Under the pieces are notes generated by a model. The model had not been told where the DNA came from. It saw only the letters and a program-made list of their open reading frames with translations, and did no database searches. A stretch of DNA of 64,000 nucleotides from Dallia pectoralis (Eukaryota; Chordata; Actinopteri; Esociformes; Umbridae), in assembly GCA_029465975.1 (NCBI GenBank), contig CM055730.1:21770672-21834671 (forward strand). Reading direction: 5' to 3'. The translations under genes were made by a program, and so were the position numbers. This document shows, in pieces, positions 1 through 9,178 of the stretch. How positions within the stretch are numbered: position 1 is the stretch's first letter; each line of letters begins with the position of its first letter.

Positions 1-68
1 GTTATTGATTTCTTCACTGCATAATTAACTTTTGATTGATTGTTTCTTCCCGCCAAGAAAATAACAAA

Positions 69-188
69 ATGCTTACAACACTAGATATTCCTAGGCGGTC
101 TCCCATCCAAGTACTAACCAAGCCCGACCCTGCTTGGCTTCCGAGATCAGACGAGATCGGGCGTTTTCAGGGTGGTGTGGCCGTAAGC
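69..188 (-). rRNA. 5S ribosomal RNA gene, copy 1 (full length)
   Basis: Read on the minus strand this is a 120-base 5S rRNA gene. It begins GCTTACGGCCACACCACCCT, has the GATCTCGTCTGATCTCGGAAG block and the internal control region (AGCCAAGCAGGGT, then GGTTAGTACTTGGATGGGAG), and ends near TTGTAAGC. A T-rich run (TTTTGTTATTTTC) just past the 3' end looks like a Pol III terminator. Differences from the usual vertebrate sequence are few: AACGCGCCC reads AAACGCCC, and CTGGGAATACCAGGTGC reads CTAGGAATATCTAGTGT. The terminal-stem changes leave it uncertain whether this copy is functional. It is the best preserved of three tandem copies. Confidence 0.9.
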
Positions 189-282
189 TATTAGACAAGT
201 TGAAATTACAGCTCTTATTGATTTCTTCACTGCATAATTAACTTTTTGATTGATTGTTTCTTCCCGCCATGAAAATAACAAA

Positions 283-401
283 ATGCTTACAACACTAGAT
301 ATTCCTAGGCGGTCTCCCATCCAAGTACTAACCAAGCCCAACCCTGCTTGGCTTCCGAGATCAGACGAGATCGGGCGTTTTCAGGTGGTGTGGCCGTAAG
401 C
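283..401 (-). rRNA. 5S ribosomal RNA gene, copy 2 (1-base deletion)
   Basis: Second tandem copy, 213 bp from the first and in the same orientation. It is nearly identical to copy 1 but lost one G in the 5' CCACCCTGA block (TCAGGTGG on the plus strand instead of TCAGGGTGG), and one base differs in the 3' half. The internal control region is retained. The spacer is almost the same as in unit 1. Confidence 0.88.
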
Positions 402-495
402 TATTAGAAAAGTTGAAATTACAGCTGTTATTGATTTCTTCACTGCATAATTAACTTTTTGATTGATTGTTTCTTCCCGCCAAGAAAATAACAAA

Positions 496-604
496 ATGCT
501 TACAACACTAGATATTCCTAGGCGGTCTCCATCCAAGTACTAACCAAGCCCGACCCTGTTTGGTTTCCGAGATCAGGCGTTTTCAGGGTGGTGTGGCCGT
601 AGGG
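496..604 (-). pseudogene. 5S rRNA copy 3, degraded
   Basis: Third tandem copy. About 10 bases are missing from the GATCTCGTCTGATCTC region (plus strand reads CCGAGATCAGGCG). One C is missing in the ATGGGAGACC block, and the 5' end reads CCCTACGGCC instead of GCTTACGGCC. These changes break the terminal stem and an internal helix, so it is probably a pseudogene. It is the last unit before the spacer runs into a Tc1 transposon relic. Confidence 0.8.
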
Positions 605-652
605 TATTAGAACATTTGAAAATACAGCTGTTATTGATTTCTTCACTGCATA

Positions 653-968
653 ACATGTCTTGCATACGTCTGTGCGTGGTGGTTCTTGAAGCACTGACTC
701 CAGCTGCATTCCAGTCTTTGTGAATCTCCCCCACATTTATGAAGGGGTTTTGTTTCACAATCCTCTCCAGGGTGCGGTTATCCCTATTGCTTGTACACTT
801 TTTTCTACCACATCTTTTCTTTCCCTTCGCCTCTCTATTAATGTGCTTGGACACAGAGCTCTGTGAACAGCCAACCTCTTTAGCAATGACCATTTGTATC
901 TTGCCCTCCTTGCGCAAGGTGACAATGGTCGTCTTTTGGACAGCTGTCAAATCAGCAGTCTTCCCCAT
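653..968 (-). pseudogene. Tc1/mariner transposase, N-terminal fragment
   Basis: On the minus strand an ATG at 968 opens a frame of about 105 residues starting MGKTADLTAVQKTTIVTLRK. This is the N-terminal paired-type helix-turn-helix DNA-binding region of fish Tc1 transposases: GKTADLTAVQ, then EVGCSQSSVSKHI as recognition helix, then the basic KGKKRCGRKK linker and the start of the second HTH with RTTTHRRMQDM. The frame ends at the junction with 5S spacer near 653, so the whole DDE catalytic domain is gone. The protein cannot transpose. It could at most be a DNA-binding fragment, and expression is not indicated. Confidence 0.85.
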
Positions 969-1058
969 GATTGTGTAGCCTACAGAACTAGACTGAGAGA
1001 CCATTTAAAGGCATTTGCAGGTGTTTTGAGTTAATTAGCTGAATAGAGTGTGGCACCA

Positions 1059-1914
1059 GGGCCCAGTTTTTCAAAAGTAATCCACTAGGATTTTGGATAA
1101 CGGATTGGATCAAATCTGGAAAATGGGTTTTTCAAAAGAAAAAACGGATTACATAATCGGATTAGATCACGTAATCCAATCTTGGTTTTGATCCGGATCA
1201 AACCTTTAGTTTGGGGTTTTCAGAACTTTTTTGTAGGATTTGGATCACTTTGATCCAAAAAAACTGGATAAAACTGATCCCATCAGAAGGGTGGATTCAG
1301 CGTGGATTTCATGCCCAAAATGTAATGAAAACGTTAAAAATGTATCATATAATACTATATTTGGATCATGCAGTATCTTACAAGATATTGTATTTGTTCA
1401 TCCGTCAGGCTACAGTGATTAGGTAGGCTTTAACGTATTCAGCCTTTCAGTATAGGCCTACAGCAAAGTAGAAAGAGTTTGGCCTCATAAAATAATCCCC
1501 CAAACAGCTGTCAAAATTGACCAAAAACAATACATTTTATTCTGTCACTAATTGATATATATATTCATCACAATCAAAAACATTTTTGTTATTAGAATAT
1601 TTATTAGTGATGCATGCAATGATTACAGAATAACCAATAAAAATGCTCTTATATTGACCCCACACTGGCTATTCTACTTGTTGCTCTTTACATATCTATA
1701 GTTCTACATTGTGATTTACTATCCTGTTTGAGCATTAGTTATCCAGATTTGGTGATCCTGAAAAGTTCCTATCCGGATCAGATTGATCCAGTCCGATGTT
1801 GCTTTGAAAAACTGGCTCAAAAGTAAGATGGATTACGTGATCACGGATCAAAAAAAAGGTTTACTAAATCCGGATCAATTTTATCCGGATTAAACCTTTT
1901 GAAAAACTGGGCCC
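1059..1914. mobile_element. 856-bp inverted-repeat DNA element nested in Tc1
   Basis: The ends are a perfect inverted repeat starting GGGCCCAGTTTTTCAAAAG on both strands. Flanking Tc1 bases CACCA/TGGTG extend the symmetry by five more bases. The interior, near both ends, is dense in GGATCA/TGATCC and ATCCGG words, like subterminal binding motifs. There is no transposase, so it is non-autonomous. The superfamily cannot be named from the ends, and no target duplication longer than about 2 bases can be read. Confidence 0.75.
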
Positions 1915-2115
1915 TGGTGTCTTCAATATTCAATCTTTTCACAATATTCTAATTTTCTGAGATACTGATTTTGGGCTTTTCATTAGTCAAAATTAAAAGG
2001 AATGAACACTTGAAATATATCAGTCTGTGTGGAATGAATGCATACATTATACAAGTTTCACTTTTTGAATGGAAATACTGAAATAAATCAACTTTGATGA
2101 TGAACAGCACCTGTA

Positions 2116-2297
2116 TGACACATCCTATATTTATCCATAACTCTTGTTTATCCAGGTCCAGGTTGTGTGTTGTACGTTTATGTACGTTGAAAAACATGTG
2201 TCCTAAATGCTGCAGCTATGGGTCAGAACAAACGTGAGTCCTAAATACTGCAGCGACGGGTCAGAACAAATCCCTTGGCAATAAACCTGATTCTGAA
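2116..2297 (+). repeat. LINE 3' end fragment
   Basis: This stretch carries GACACATCCTATATTTATCCAT, then CTAAATGCTGCAGCTATGGGTCAGAACAAA and a terminal AATAAACCTGATTCTGA. The same words occur in the same order and strand at about 31293-31486. The ending is typical of fish non-LTR retrotransposon 3' tails. No coding sequence remains. The piece abuts the Tc1 end exactly. Confidence 0.6.
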
Positions 2298-2454
2298 CAG
2301 TGACCAATGACATTGGCTTAGCTGTATACAAGCTGTTCCTTTAATGAATTGTTGATGAGTGGTGTCTGGTGTGAGGTCATCATGTATTATATACACACAG
2401 GTGGTGGGAAGCTGTGAAGTAGCAGCTGTAATGTGTTAAAAAAGTAAAAGTGTT

Positions 2455-2745
2455 AACCTTGTTGGTAAGCTGGTAAGTTGGAAGTTCTAAAGACTTCTTG
2501 GCCATGTTCTAAAGGCCTGAAAGGGTTCTAAAGACCTTTTGAATAAACTTCTTAAGATCTGGATCTTTGAACCTAGATGAGAAATATACACAGTTACTAC
2601 TGAGATGTAATGTTTGAAATGTACATGATGCCAGTAAACAGGCTGCTATGAAATATAAAATGCATGGTTTTTACAATATATTATTTTATCCTTTGTAAAG
2701 CACATTGAACTGTGCTATATAAATAAACTTGCTTGCAAGCATCTG
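2455..2745 (+). repeat. Dispersed repeat with GTTCTAAAGAC motifs, copy 1
   Basis: The GTTCTAAAGAC-type words are followed by TACACAGTTACTACTGAGATG, TGCCAGTAAACAGGCTGC, CCTTTGTAAAGCACATTGAA and AATAAACTTGCTTGC. A longer homologous copy lies at about 38526-39070 in the same orientation. The 3' end resembles a retroposon tail with a polyadenylation-like signal. The family is not recognised. Confidence 0.55.
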
Positions 2746-2783
2746 ATGTGTTGGTCATGCCACTTTCTCTGTCCCAGCCCCAG

Positions 2784-3343
2784 TAATCCTGGATATGAAT
2801 TCAGCCCACCCGGACTTGCTGATCTCTGAGGCCCTCCTGGAGGTGAGCGACGGACAGGCGTCCCAGCCAGTGCCCGACAACGCCGAGCGATTCGACAGCT
2901 CCGTGAGCGTGCTGGGCTCTGTTGGTTTCTGCTCAGGCATTCACATTTGGGAGGTAGAGGTGGGGCCTAAAAAGGCGTGGACTCTGGGCGTGGCCAAAGA
3001 GAGTGTAGACAGGAAGGGCAATGTGATAGTCAGCCCAGCGGGTGGGATTTGGGCGATAGGTTTGTGGGACGGGGAGCAGTATAGCGCCGGAACCGCCCCC
3101 CTGGGTACCCCTTTGGTTCTGACGCGGAAACCCCAAAAGGTCAAAGTTGAGCTAGACTACGAGAAAGGAGACCTGTCCTTCTATGACTCTAATGACATGT
3201 CAGTCATTTATAGGTTCCATGACAGGTTCAAAGAGAAACTGTTCCCTTACTTCTCGCCCTGCCTCAACTCTGATGGCACTAATCATGGAGCGCTGAAAAT
3301 CACTCCTGAGAAGGTGTTGGTCACTCTGGCACCAGCTGTCTGA
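2784..3343 (+). CDS. PRY-SPRY (B30.2) terminal exon of a TRIM-type protein
   Basis: An open frame of about 186 codons follows a consensus acceptor (CTCTGTCCCAGCCCCAG, exon from 2784, phase-1 intron) and begins VILDMNSAHPDLLISEALLEV in frame with the ATG at 2795. Counting from that Met: a PRY segment at about 1-45, the WEVEVG motif at 52-57 with W62 and LGV, LDYEKG at 120-125, and LFPYFSP at 149-155. These are hallmark B30.2 motifs of TRIM39/TRIM35-like and fin-type TRIM E3 ligases, where this exon forms the C-terminal ligand-binding domain. The frame is intact to TGA, with AATAAA 15 bases later. No RING, B-box or coiled-coil exon is seen in the 2.8 kb to the left, which is repeats. It is either the last exon of a gene extending off the left edge, or an isolated copy. 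The lack of frameshifts suggests recent or continuing selection. Confidence 0.82.
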
Positions 3344-3357
3344 TGGTAAATTCAGTG

Positions 3358-3363
3358 AATAAA
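3358..3363 (+). promoter_or_regulatory. AATAAA polyadenylation signal after the B30.2 exon
   Basis: A canonical hexamer lies 15 bases after the stop codon of the PRY-SPRY exon. The 3' UTR would be very short. The signal supports a real terminal exon, but the hexamer alone is weak evidence. Confidence 0.45.
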
Positions 3364-3589
3364 CATTGAAAGGGACACTCACCCGTTTTCATAAACGACT
3401 TATTATTGCGCATGCTTTGCCTATATAAAAAAACATTTTTAAAATGTGTCTAGTCATATACTAACGATGTCATAATGCATACAAACACCATATTTTATAT
3501 TTCTCTGCTTGTGTTTTTTCAGGTTCCAAATGTGTCATAAATTCATGGTTGAAAATTTCTATTAACATTAAGACCAGAAAACATCACGT

Positions 3590-3873
3590 AATGACTTCGA
3601 GTTTGAATATGATTGGTAAATTCTGAACACAGGCACATCCACAGTTATAAGAGGGTGAGCACACGTATGCAACCAGGTTATTGTAAGGTTTTTATTTTTA
3701 ATAAAGTTTTTATGTTCAATGTTTTCAGTTTGCTTTTCAATTGAATTGTTCACGTTATAGGTCACATTAAATGTGGAAAAGGTCTTCACATGATTATTCT
3801 TTCTACAATTTTTTCCGCATCACAAAAACTGTCATTTTAACAGGGGTGTGTAGACTTTTTTATATCCACTGTA
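3590..3873. mobile_element. Tc1-like transposon end (solo terminus)
   Basis: It ends GTGTAGACTTTTTTATATCCACTGTA, the terminal inverted repeat of the family seen at 9180-10360. Internal words are shared with that element: TTCTGAACACAG, CACATCC, TATGCAACCAGGTTATTG and TTCACGTTATAGGTCACATTAAA. The other end and all coding sequence are absent. Confidence 0.75.
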
Positions 3874-4735
3874 TTTGCCATAGTTCCAGAGAGCCTTGAC
3901 AACCCAGTAAGACTGACGATCCATTCAGAACCAGCCCGGCCATCTCACAGTAACAATACCAGCTCAGGCACACACCTCTTAATAATAGCTGCTCTACACT
4001 GGACCCTCCTGGGTGACGTGACATGTCCTGTCCTGTTGTGCTCTGTGAGGTTGTCACCGACCTTGTGTTTCTGTGAAGAAGCTTCTGCTTGGGTTGCCTA
4101 GAAACCTTAAGTGACACTTAAGGGAATAGAGGTCCATGTGAGAGGAATTGCAGCCTTTCTGTTCACTGTGGAAGACCAGGATTCTCTGTGTATGGAGTCT
4201 GACCTCCATGAGAGAAGAACCCCGAGCGCGGCACACAATAACCACCAGCTCTGCGTTGTGACTCAAGCTATTGAAGAAACCAAGGTACCGTGTTGCTAGG
4301 CTTGTCTGTAGTGGTGCTGTTATTGCAGAGTGGAAACGTAATTTAATACTGTGTTTAGTGCTTTATAGGAAACGTGAAACTGTGTGGGGCGTTTTTTGTT
4401 CTTAACTCTACCTCAGATGAGCTCATCCGTTTGGAGTCACAACCAGTTTAACAGTTTTTCTATAAATGAGGCAAAACAAACATTACATTCAGTATTGACA
4501 CAAAGTGTCTGCGTTATTTATAGAAGTGTAAAAGACTCAATTCAGGATGAGACTCTCTTTCTCTCTCTCTTCGGTGTGAGGTCAGGAAGACATTAAAGCT
4601 TCTCTCAATCCACCAAAGGGAATTTGGAGGAATGCCTAGCAACAGCACAGCACATACTAGCTATTACTATGGAAGAAAACAGAAAAGGGAGTAATTAAAT
4701 TGTCTATGTATTATAAACGGATCTTTCCCACTAAA
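3874..4735. other. No supported gene
   Basis: Mixed-composition sequence with stop-rich short frames. No exon, RNA or repeat could be named here. Read as presumed eml4 intron 1. Confidence 0.5.
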
Positions 4736-4805
4736 CATTAGACATCTAATCGACGTGCAGATCATGTCTAAATTGTGTCGGTGCACGTCAATTAGACGTC
4801 TAATG
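4736..4805. repeat. 70-bp imperfect palindrome (24-bp arms)
   Basis: The left arm CATTAGACATCTAATCGACG pairs with the right arm whose complement reads CATTAGACGTCTAATTGACG. About 22 of 24 bases match, with a loop of about 22 bases. It may be a tiny MITE or a foldback. A hairpin RNA cannot be excluded. Confidence 0.65.
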
Positions 4806-5672
4806 TAAAAGGTGCCATGGAACACCGTTTGAATTCGATCCAACAGTGTGAGAGCTTTCCCAGAGACCTCCTAGACAAATATTGAAGACAAGTTTGAGGA
4901 TCCACATAATTTCCTGCATCTGGAGGAAACATGCACATCTGGCAGCCCTCGGATGAGGTGGAGGTGAAGACAGCGTCAATGGCAATAAAATAATTGAACA
5001 CCGTGCAAAAAAGATGACCTCCCTGACAAACACTATCAGAAAGGCGGAGCAGGATATAAAGGCCGATTCTTCTCGAGAATAAGTCCTAAATGACGACACA
5101 TTCAAAAACATTTGGCCACTTTATTTCAAATCAATGTGTTTTATATCCAGGCTTATAAAACAAACAAGCAAGATGCATTAAAGTCTCAGAAAAATTACCT
5201 TCAGGTTAAAAGACAAATGTCATTTTCATAATATACGCAGCCGGAACCAAAGCCTGTATCAGGGGCAGTGATAGGCGTGTCCCAACACCTGGGAGGCCAG
5301 GCCTGGGAGAAGAAGCAGAAGATGGTGGAATACAATGAGTTCTAGACTGAAGTGAACCAACTTTTATCAGATGCTCTAAATCGCTTTAAAGTGTACATTT
5401 GAGTCCACTGACTCTGGACCAGAACACCTTGGTTCACCGATGACCTTGGCCTGCTGGTGCTTCAACGGAGGGAAGATATTCCCTAACAGACTCACATCTA
5501 TATACGGGACCTAGTTAAAAGAAACAGTGCTGCCCTACTTTAGTTCCTCTGTAACTGACAGCAGGTGCAATGCTGAGTCACTGAAGAAATGAGCTGACAA
5601 TGTGTCACTGGCTGAAGGTGTGGGTGATCTTGAAGATGTCTACATAACACTCCAAACATACAGTGTTTTCAC
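4806..5672. other. No supported gene up to the assembly gap
   Basis: Unique-looking intronic sequence with no convincing open frame. It may contain more of the hAT element whose C-terminal code lies just past the gap, but no motif is recognisable. Confidence 0.4.
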
Positions 5673-6172
5673 NNNNNNNNNNNNNNNNNNNNNNNNNNNN
5701 NNNNNNNNNNNNNNNNNNNNNNNNNNNNNNNNNNNNNNNNNNNNNNNNNNNNNNNNNNNNNNNNNNNNNNNNNNNNNNNNNNNNNNNNNNNNNNNNNNNN
5801 NNNNNNNNNNNNNNNNNNNNNNNNNNNNNNNNNNNNNNNNNNNNNNNNNNNNNNNNNNNNNNNNNNNNNNNNNNNNNNNNNNNNNNNNNNNNNNNNNNNN
5901 NNNNNNNNNNNNNNNNNNNNNNNNNNNNNNNNNNNNNNNNNNNNNNNNNNNNNNNNNNNNNNNNNNNNNNNNNNNNNNNNNNNNNNNNNNNNNNNNNNNN
6001 NNNNNNNNNNNNNNNNNNNNNNNNNNNNNNNNNNNNNNNNNNNNNNNNNNNNNNNNNNNNNNNNNNNNNNNNNNNNNNNNNNNNNNNNNNNNNNNNNNNN
6101 NNNNNNNNNNNNNNNNNNNNNNNNNNNNNNNNNNNNNNNNNNNNNNNNNNNNNNNNNNNNNNNNNNNNNNNN
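5673..6172. other. Assembly gap of exactly 500 N
   Basis: A run of 500 N. The round size suggests a placeholder instead of a measured distance. Any open frame crossing it is meaningless. It interrupts a hAT transposase relic. Confidence 0.99.
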
Positions 6173-6309
6173 AGCCTCTGAAGCTGGACTGAGCTGAGGC
6201 TGGTCCTCCAGTCAGACTTAATGCGTTTCATGGTTGAGAACCCTTTCTCACACACAGCTGTGCTGACTGGCAGGACCAAGTAAATTTTCATGAGTGTCAC
6301 CAAACTCAT
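6173..6309 (-). pseudogene. hAT transposase C-terminal (dimerisation) fragment
   Basis: The minus-strand frame reads MSLVTLMKIYLVLPVSTAVC, then EKGFSTMKRIKSDWRTSLSS and VQLQR before entering the gap. The PVSTAVCEKGFSTMKRIKSDWR block is the conserved hAT C-terminal dimerisation motif, also found in domesticated ZNF862- and ZMYM6-like proteins. Only about 45 residues are visible, so it is unclear whether the rest is intact in the gap. It shares orientation with the zinc-finger exon at 7118-7404, so both probably come from one element. Confidence 0.75.
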
Positions 6310-6421
6310 GAACCGTTCACATCTCTCATCTGAAAAGATAGGAAAATATAAGATTATATTTTATCGTTCTCTCATTCTGATGACAGCCACTACGTTTTAC
6401 TTGTCTTCCTCCTGTTTAAGG

Positions 6422-6500
6422 ATACATATATATACATATATATATATATATGTAACAATTTAGGTGTTATTAAAAATATATATATTTGTTACATACAACA
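6422..6500. repeat. AT-rich microsatellite with foldback
   Basis: (ATATAC/AT)n followed by TATATGTAACAA, which pairs with TTTGTTACATA about 35 bases later. A small palindromic AT-rich element. Confidence 0.5.
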
Positions 6501-6745
6501 TTTACACAACTTCTGCAGATTTAAACACGGTGTTATGTAAGTTAGTGTTTTGCAGGTCCGTCCCAAAATACTTTGGTAACATACAGACTGTGCAGTTAAT
6601 TTAATGCTCAACACTTGAACAGGGGTGTCATTACTTGAAAGAGGAACTCTGCATCATCTAAGTTACAGTATGTACATTATCAGGGTTTGGAAATTGTGAC
6701 TTGCTTAACTAGGCAAATGGCTGATAGAACATAACTTTTCTTAAT

Positions 6746-7053
6746 TAGGGGTGTAACGGTTCACAAACTTCACGGTTCGTTTGATACGATACACTTGTGT
6801 CCGTCAACCACACAATAGAGTAACGTTACGTTAGCTCAGTTTCGTTCCGCTTAACTTACATTATGTTTGCCATTTAATGTTGGACATTATGAGCGCGCTT
6901 GCCACACACGACGCGGCTGTATTTGAAAATTGAAATAACGACATTTTGGTCGGCAATAAAAATGGTCCAAAATGCGCACCGAAAACCGAACCGAAAGCCA
7001 AGTACCAAACGGTTCAATATTACGAATACATGTAAACTTATCGTTACACCACT
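6746..7053. mobile_element. hAT-type MITE (about 308 bp)
   Basis: The ends are TTAGGGGTGTAACGGTTC on the left and ATCGTTACACCACTA on the right, an imperfect terminal inverted repeat. The interior contains ACCGAAAACCGAACCG words typical of the abundant fish hAT MITEs that begin GGGGTGTAACGGT. It has no coding capacity and lies between the two hAT transposase fragments. Confidence 0.65.
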
Positions 7054-7117
7054 ATTCATAGTAATTTCAGTGAATCAAACTGCTGCAAGACCCAGAGCAC
7101 TGTAAAACGTCACTTAC

Positions 7118-7404
7118 TTGTCAGCCAGGGTGGGTTGCTCCCGACAGACCCCGCAGAACATAACTCCGTCTTCATAAACAACCCAGTCGAATTCATCCTT
7201 CCATTTGTTAACGAACTTTCTGTCTCGTTTTAATTCTGTTGGTGTGAGGTGAATTGTTTTAGGCGCTTTTGCTGGCGCTTGGCCGGGCTGCAGAGCCTGA
7301 AGAAACATCTTCTTTTGTTGTTTAAATGGCGTGGCGGTTGCGACCACTGACGCAGGTAAAAATGTTAAAACTTGGACCGACTCCTGATTGGCCAACCAAA
7401 GCAT
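7118..7404 (-). pseudogene. hAT transposase first exon with TTF/BED-like zinc finger
   Basis: From the ATG at 7404 the minus strand encodes about 95 residues: a leader, a KQQKKMFLQAL segment, then KFVNKWKDEFDWVVYEDGVM and FCGVCREQPTLADK. The W-x-C-x2-C arrangement ahead of PTLAD resembles the N-terminal zinc finger of hAT transposases and of ZNF862-like host proteins derived from them. The frame stops exactly where a donor GACAA|GTAAGT occurs, so a downstream exon is expected to the left. The only recognisable candidate is the dimerisation fragment at 6173-6309. The middle of the protein is not visible. This could be an element relic or a domesticated exon, and the transposon ends nearby favour a relic. 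Confidence 0.6.
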
Positions 7405-7491
7405 TCTGAGTTGGAGGCTGTTTAGACGGATTGTGGGGCAGTTTCAAATCGGTAAATTAAATTAGTAAAATAGACATAATGAGCAGCGCAT

Positions 7492-7626
7492 AACGTGAAG
7501 TAACATGGCATTTTATTTTGTTTGAAATTTTACTTGTCCAGTGGGACAAGTAATTTTCTCTTCCACTTGTCCCACAAAAAATCCACTTGTCCCGGACAAG
7601 CGGACAAGCCTTAATGTCGAGCCCTG
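7492..7626. mobile_element. hAT terminal region (right end)
   Basis: It ends GTCGAGCCCTG, giving a minus-strand terminus CAGGGCTCGACATTAAGG, a typical hAT start. Just inside are repeated ACTTGTCC/GGACAAGT words in both orientations, as in hAT subterminal binding sites. It marks the 5' end of the transposon that carries the zinc-finger exon. The opposite end was not found. Confidence 0.65.
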
Positions 7627-7931
7627 CACTGTGTGCTGTGACACATTTGTGGTTTGTCTCTCCTGGGACCACTGTTGTAGGTATTCACCACTGCTGACCG
7701 GGAACACCACACACACACCTTGTCGTTTAAAAGATGCTCTGACCCAGCTGTCTGGCCAAAAAACAGTTGGTCCATGTCAAAGTTGCCAGGTCATAACTCC
7801 GGCTCATTTCGCCTGGAACCAAAACATTGATTGCAAGATCTTTAACTCTCTCTCCCCTCTCTATCCCTGCTTAGATGGACCAGTGTTGTCTCGCCCTCGT
7901 CTCTAAAAGGGAAGATAGAGGCCAGAATAGC

Positions 7932-8665
7932 TACCGTAATTTCCGAACTATAAGCCGCAACTTTTTTGTCACGCTTTGAACATTGCGGCTTAAACAACGA
8001 CAGCTAAACAAACGGCTAATATATGGATTTTTCCCGCTTTAAAAAATAAAAACTTTTTGTGACGTTGTTAAAAATAATTTGTTGATAGCGCTGTTATCGT
8101 TAAGGTAATTGAGTTGGTTCCTCTATTCTAAGTATTACGGTACTACGTTTACGTTAGGTATTACGTTCAGTGTAAAGGAGGAAACAGGAAGTAAGATGAC
8201 ATGCTAGCTTGTTGGTTTCTTAAAGTCGTGTTATGCGCTTCCTTCAGAAAGCAATGAATGTAAGCTGCTCTGTTTATATATTTTCGTTATGTTATAGTCA
8301 CATTATGCCTATTTCTAGGTTTGTACAAAAACCGAATTTTTTGAAGTATTGTAGCTATGCAGATAACGGTAGTTGCACGTTTGCTTGTTGTTAATAGTAA
8401 TTCATTAAGTCCATTGTGTATTCTCTATTTTAGTTTCACTCCGTTTCAGTGATGTCAAGTTGATTATTACTATGTGAAAGTAATTAAAGGAGCAAGTGCG
8501 CTGGATCACCTGGCTCGTGTAAAGTTAATTTGTTTCAATGTACTGGTAGGCAAGTGCAGCTTATAGACCAGTGCAGCTTATTTAAGTTCAAAATAATATT
8601 TATTTTTTAATTCAGTGGCTGCAGCTTATATTCAGGTGTCGCTCAATTGTCCGGAAAGTGCGATA
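7932..8665. mobile_element. 734-bp non-autonomous element with TACCGTAATTTCCG ends
   Basis: The left end TACCGTAATTTCCGAAC pairs with the complement of the right end, TATCGCACTTTCCGGAC. Near both ends are copies of the subterminal word GCGGCTTA/TGCAGCTTAT. There is no open frame. The superfamily is not assigned. Confidence 0.65.
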
Positions 8666-9178
8666 CTTTGCTAATATTCCCTCCCACACCTCCAATACGA
8701 GTGCATACAGAATGCATATATGGGATATTCATTGGATCACTTCTGCTGCTGCTCTGTTGTGGACATTAATTTGAAAGTGCCTAAGTTCAACATTCAAACT
8801 CTCCACTCTCCATCCTTCATTTAAGCCATAAGGCACGTATGGATGTGGTATATAACCAATACACCACGAATAACAAACAAAAACTATTTAAACCTCCTTG
8901 CCTTGCAGTACTTTACAATAAGAACTGCTCAGGTCCCAAGTTACGTGATAAAATGCACAGCAAAACACGAAGTAAGGATTTGTTAGTGTAATATTCAAGA
9001 CTTGAAATTACTTAGTAGGAACTGAATTTACTGTGGTATTAATGACCCCTTAGTGTTGGTGTAAAAAACAACTTACACTGAAAGCATGCTCAAAATTGAG
9101 GATTGAGTAAATACCTAATATTTTGGCTTAGATAAACAACAAAAGATTTGCAAAAGTTAGACTCAGTTCAATGGATTA
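8666..9178. other. No supported gene
   Basis: AT-rich sequence without a recognised repeat, exon or RNA. Confidence 0.5.

Larger units (their letters stand above)
1..653. repeat. 5S rDNA tandem array edge (about 213-bp units)
   Basis: Units begin at 1, 214, 427 and 630 with the spacer motif TTATTGATTTCTTCACTGC. The spacer is only about 93 bases, so the units are short. The fourth unit stops after about 24 bases of spacer, where Tc1 sequence begins. The window edge cuts the array on the left, so the total copy number is unknown. Confidence 0.88.
653..2115 (-). mobile_element. Tc1-like transposon relic, truncated at its 3' side and interrupted
   Basis: The transposase N-terminus is followed upstream on the minus strand by the typical Tc1 5' flank. 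The flank is split by a nested element: GAGTTAATTAGCTGAATAGAG before it, and TGTCTTCAATATTCAATC plus the TTTCACTTTTTGAATGGAA stretch after it. The terminus ends ACAGCACCTGTA at about 2115, which gives the expected CAGGTGCTG terminal start and a flanking TA. The other half is missing at the 5S junction. Confidence 0.82.

Noticed and set aside
5602..6309. Open frames spanning the 500-N gap
   Set aside because: Most residues are unknown; only the hAT motif at the right end is real.
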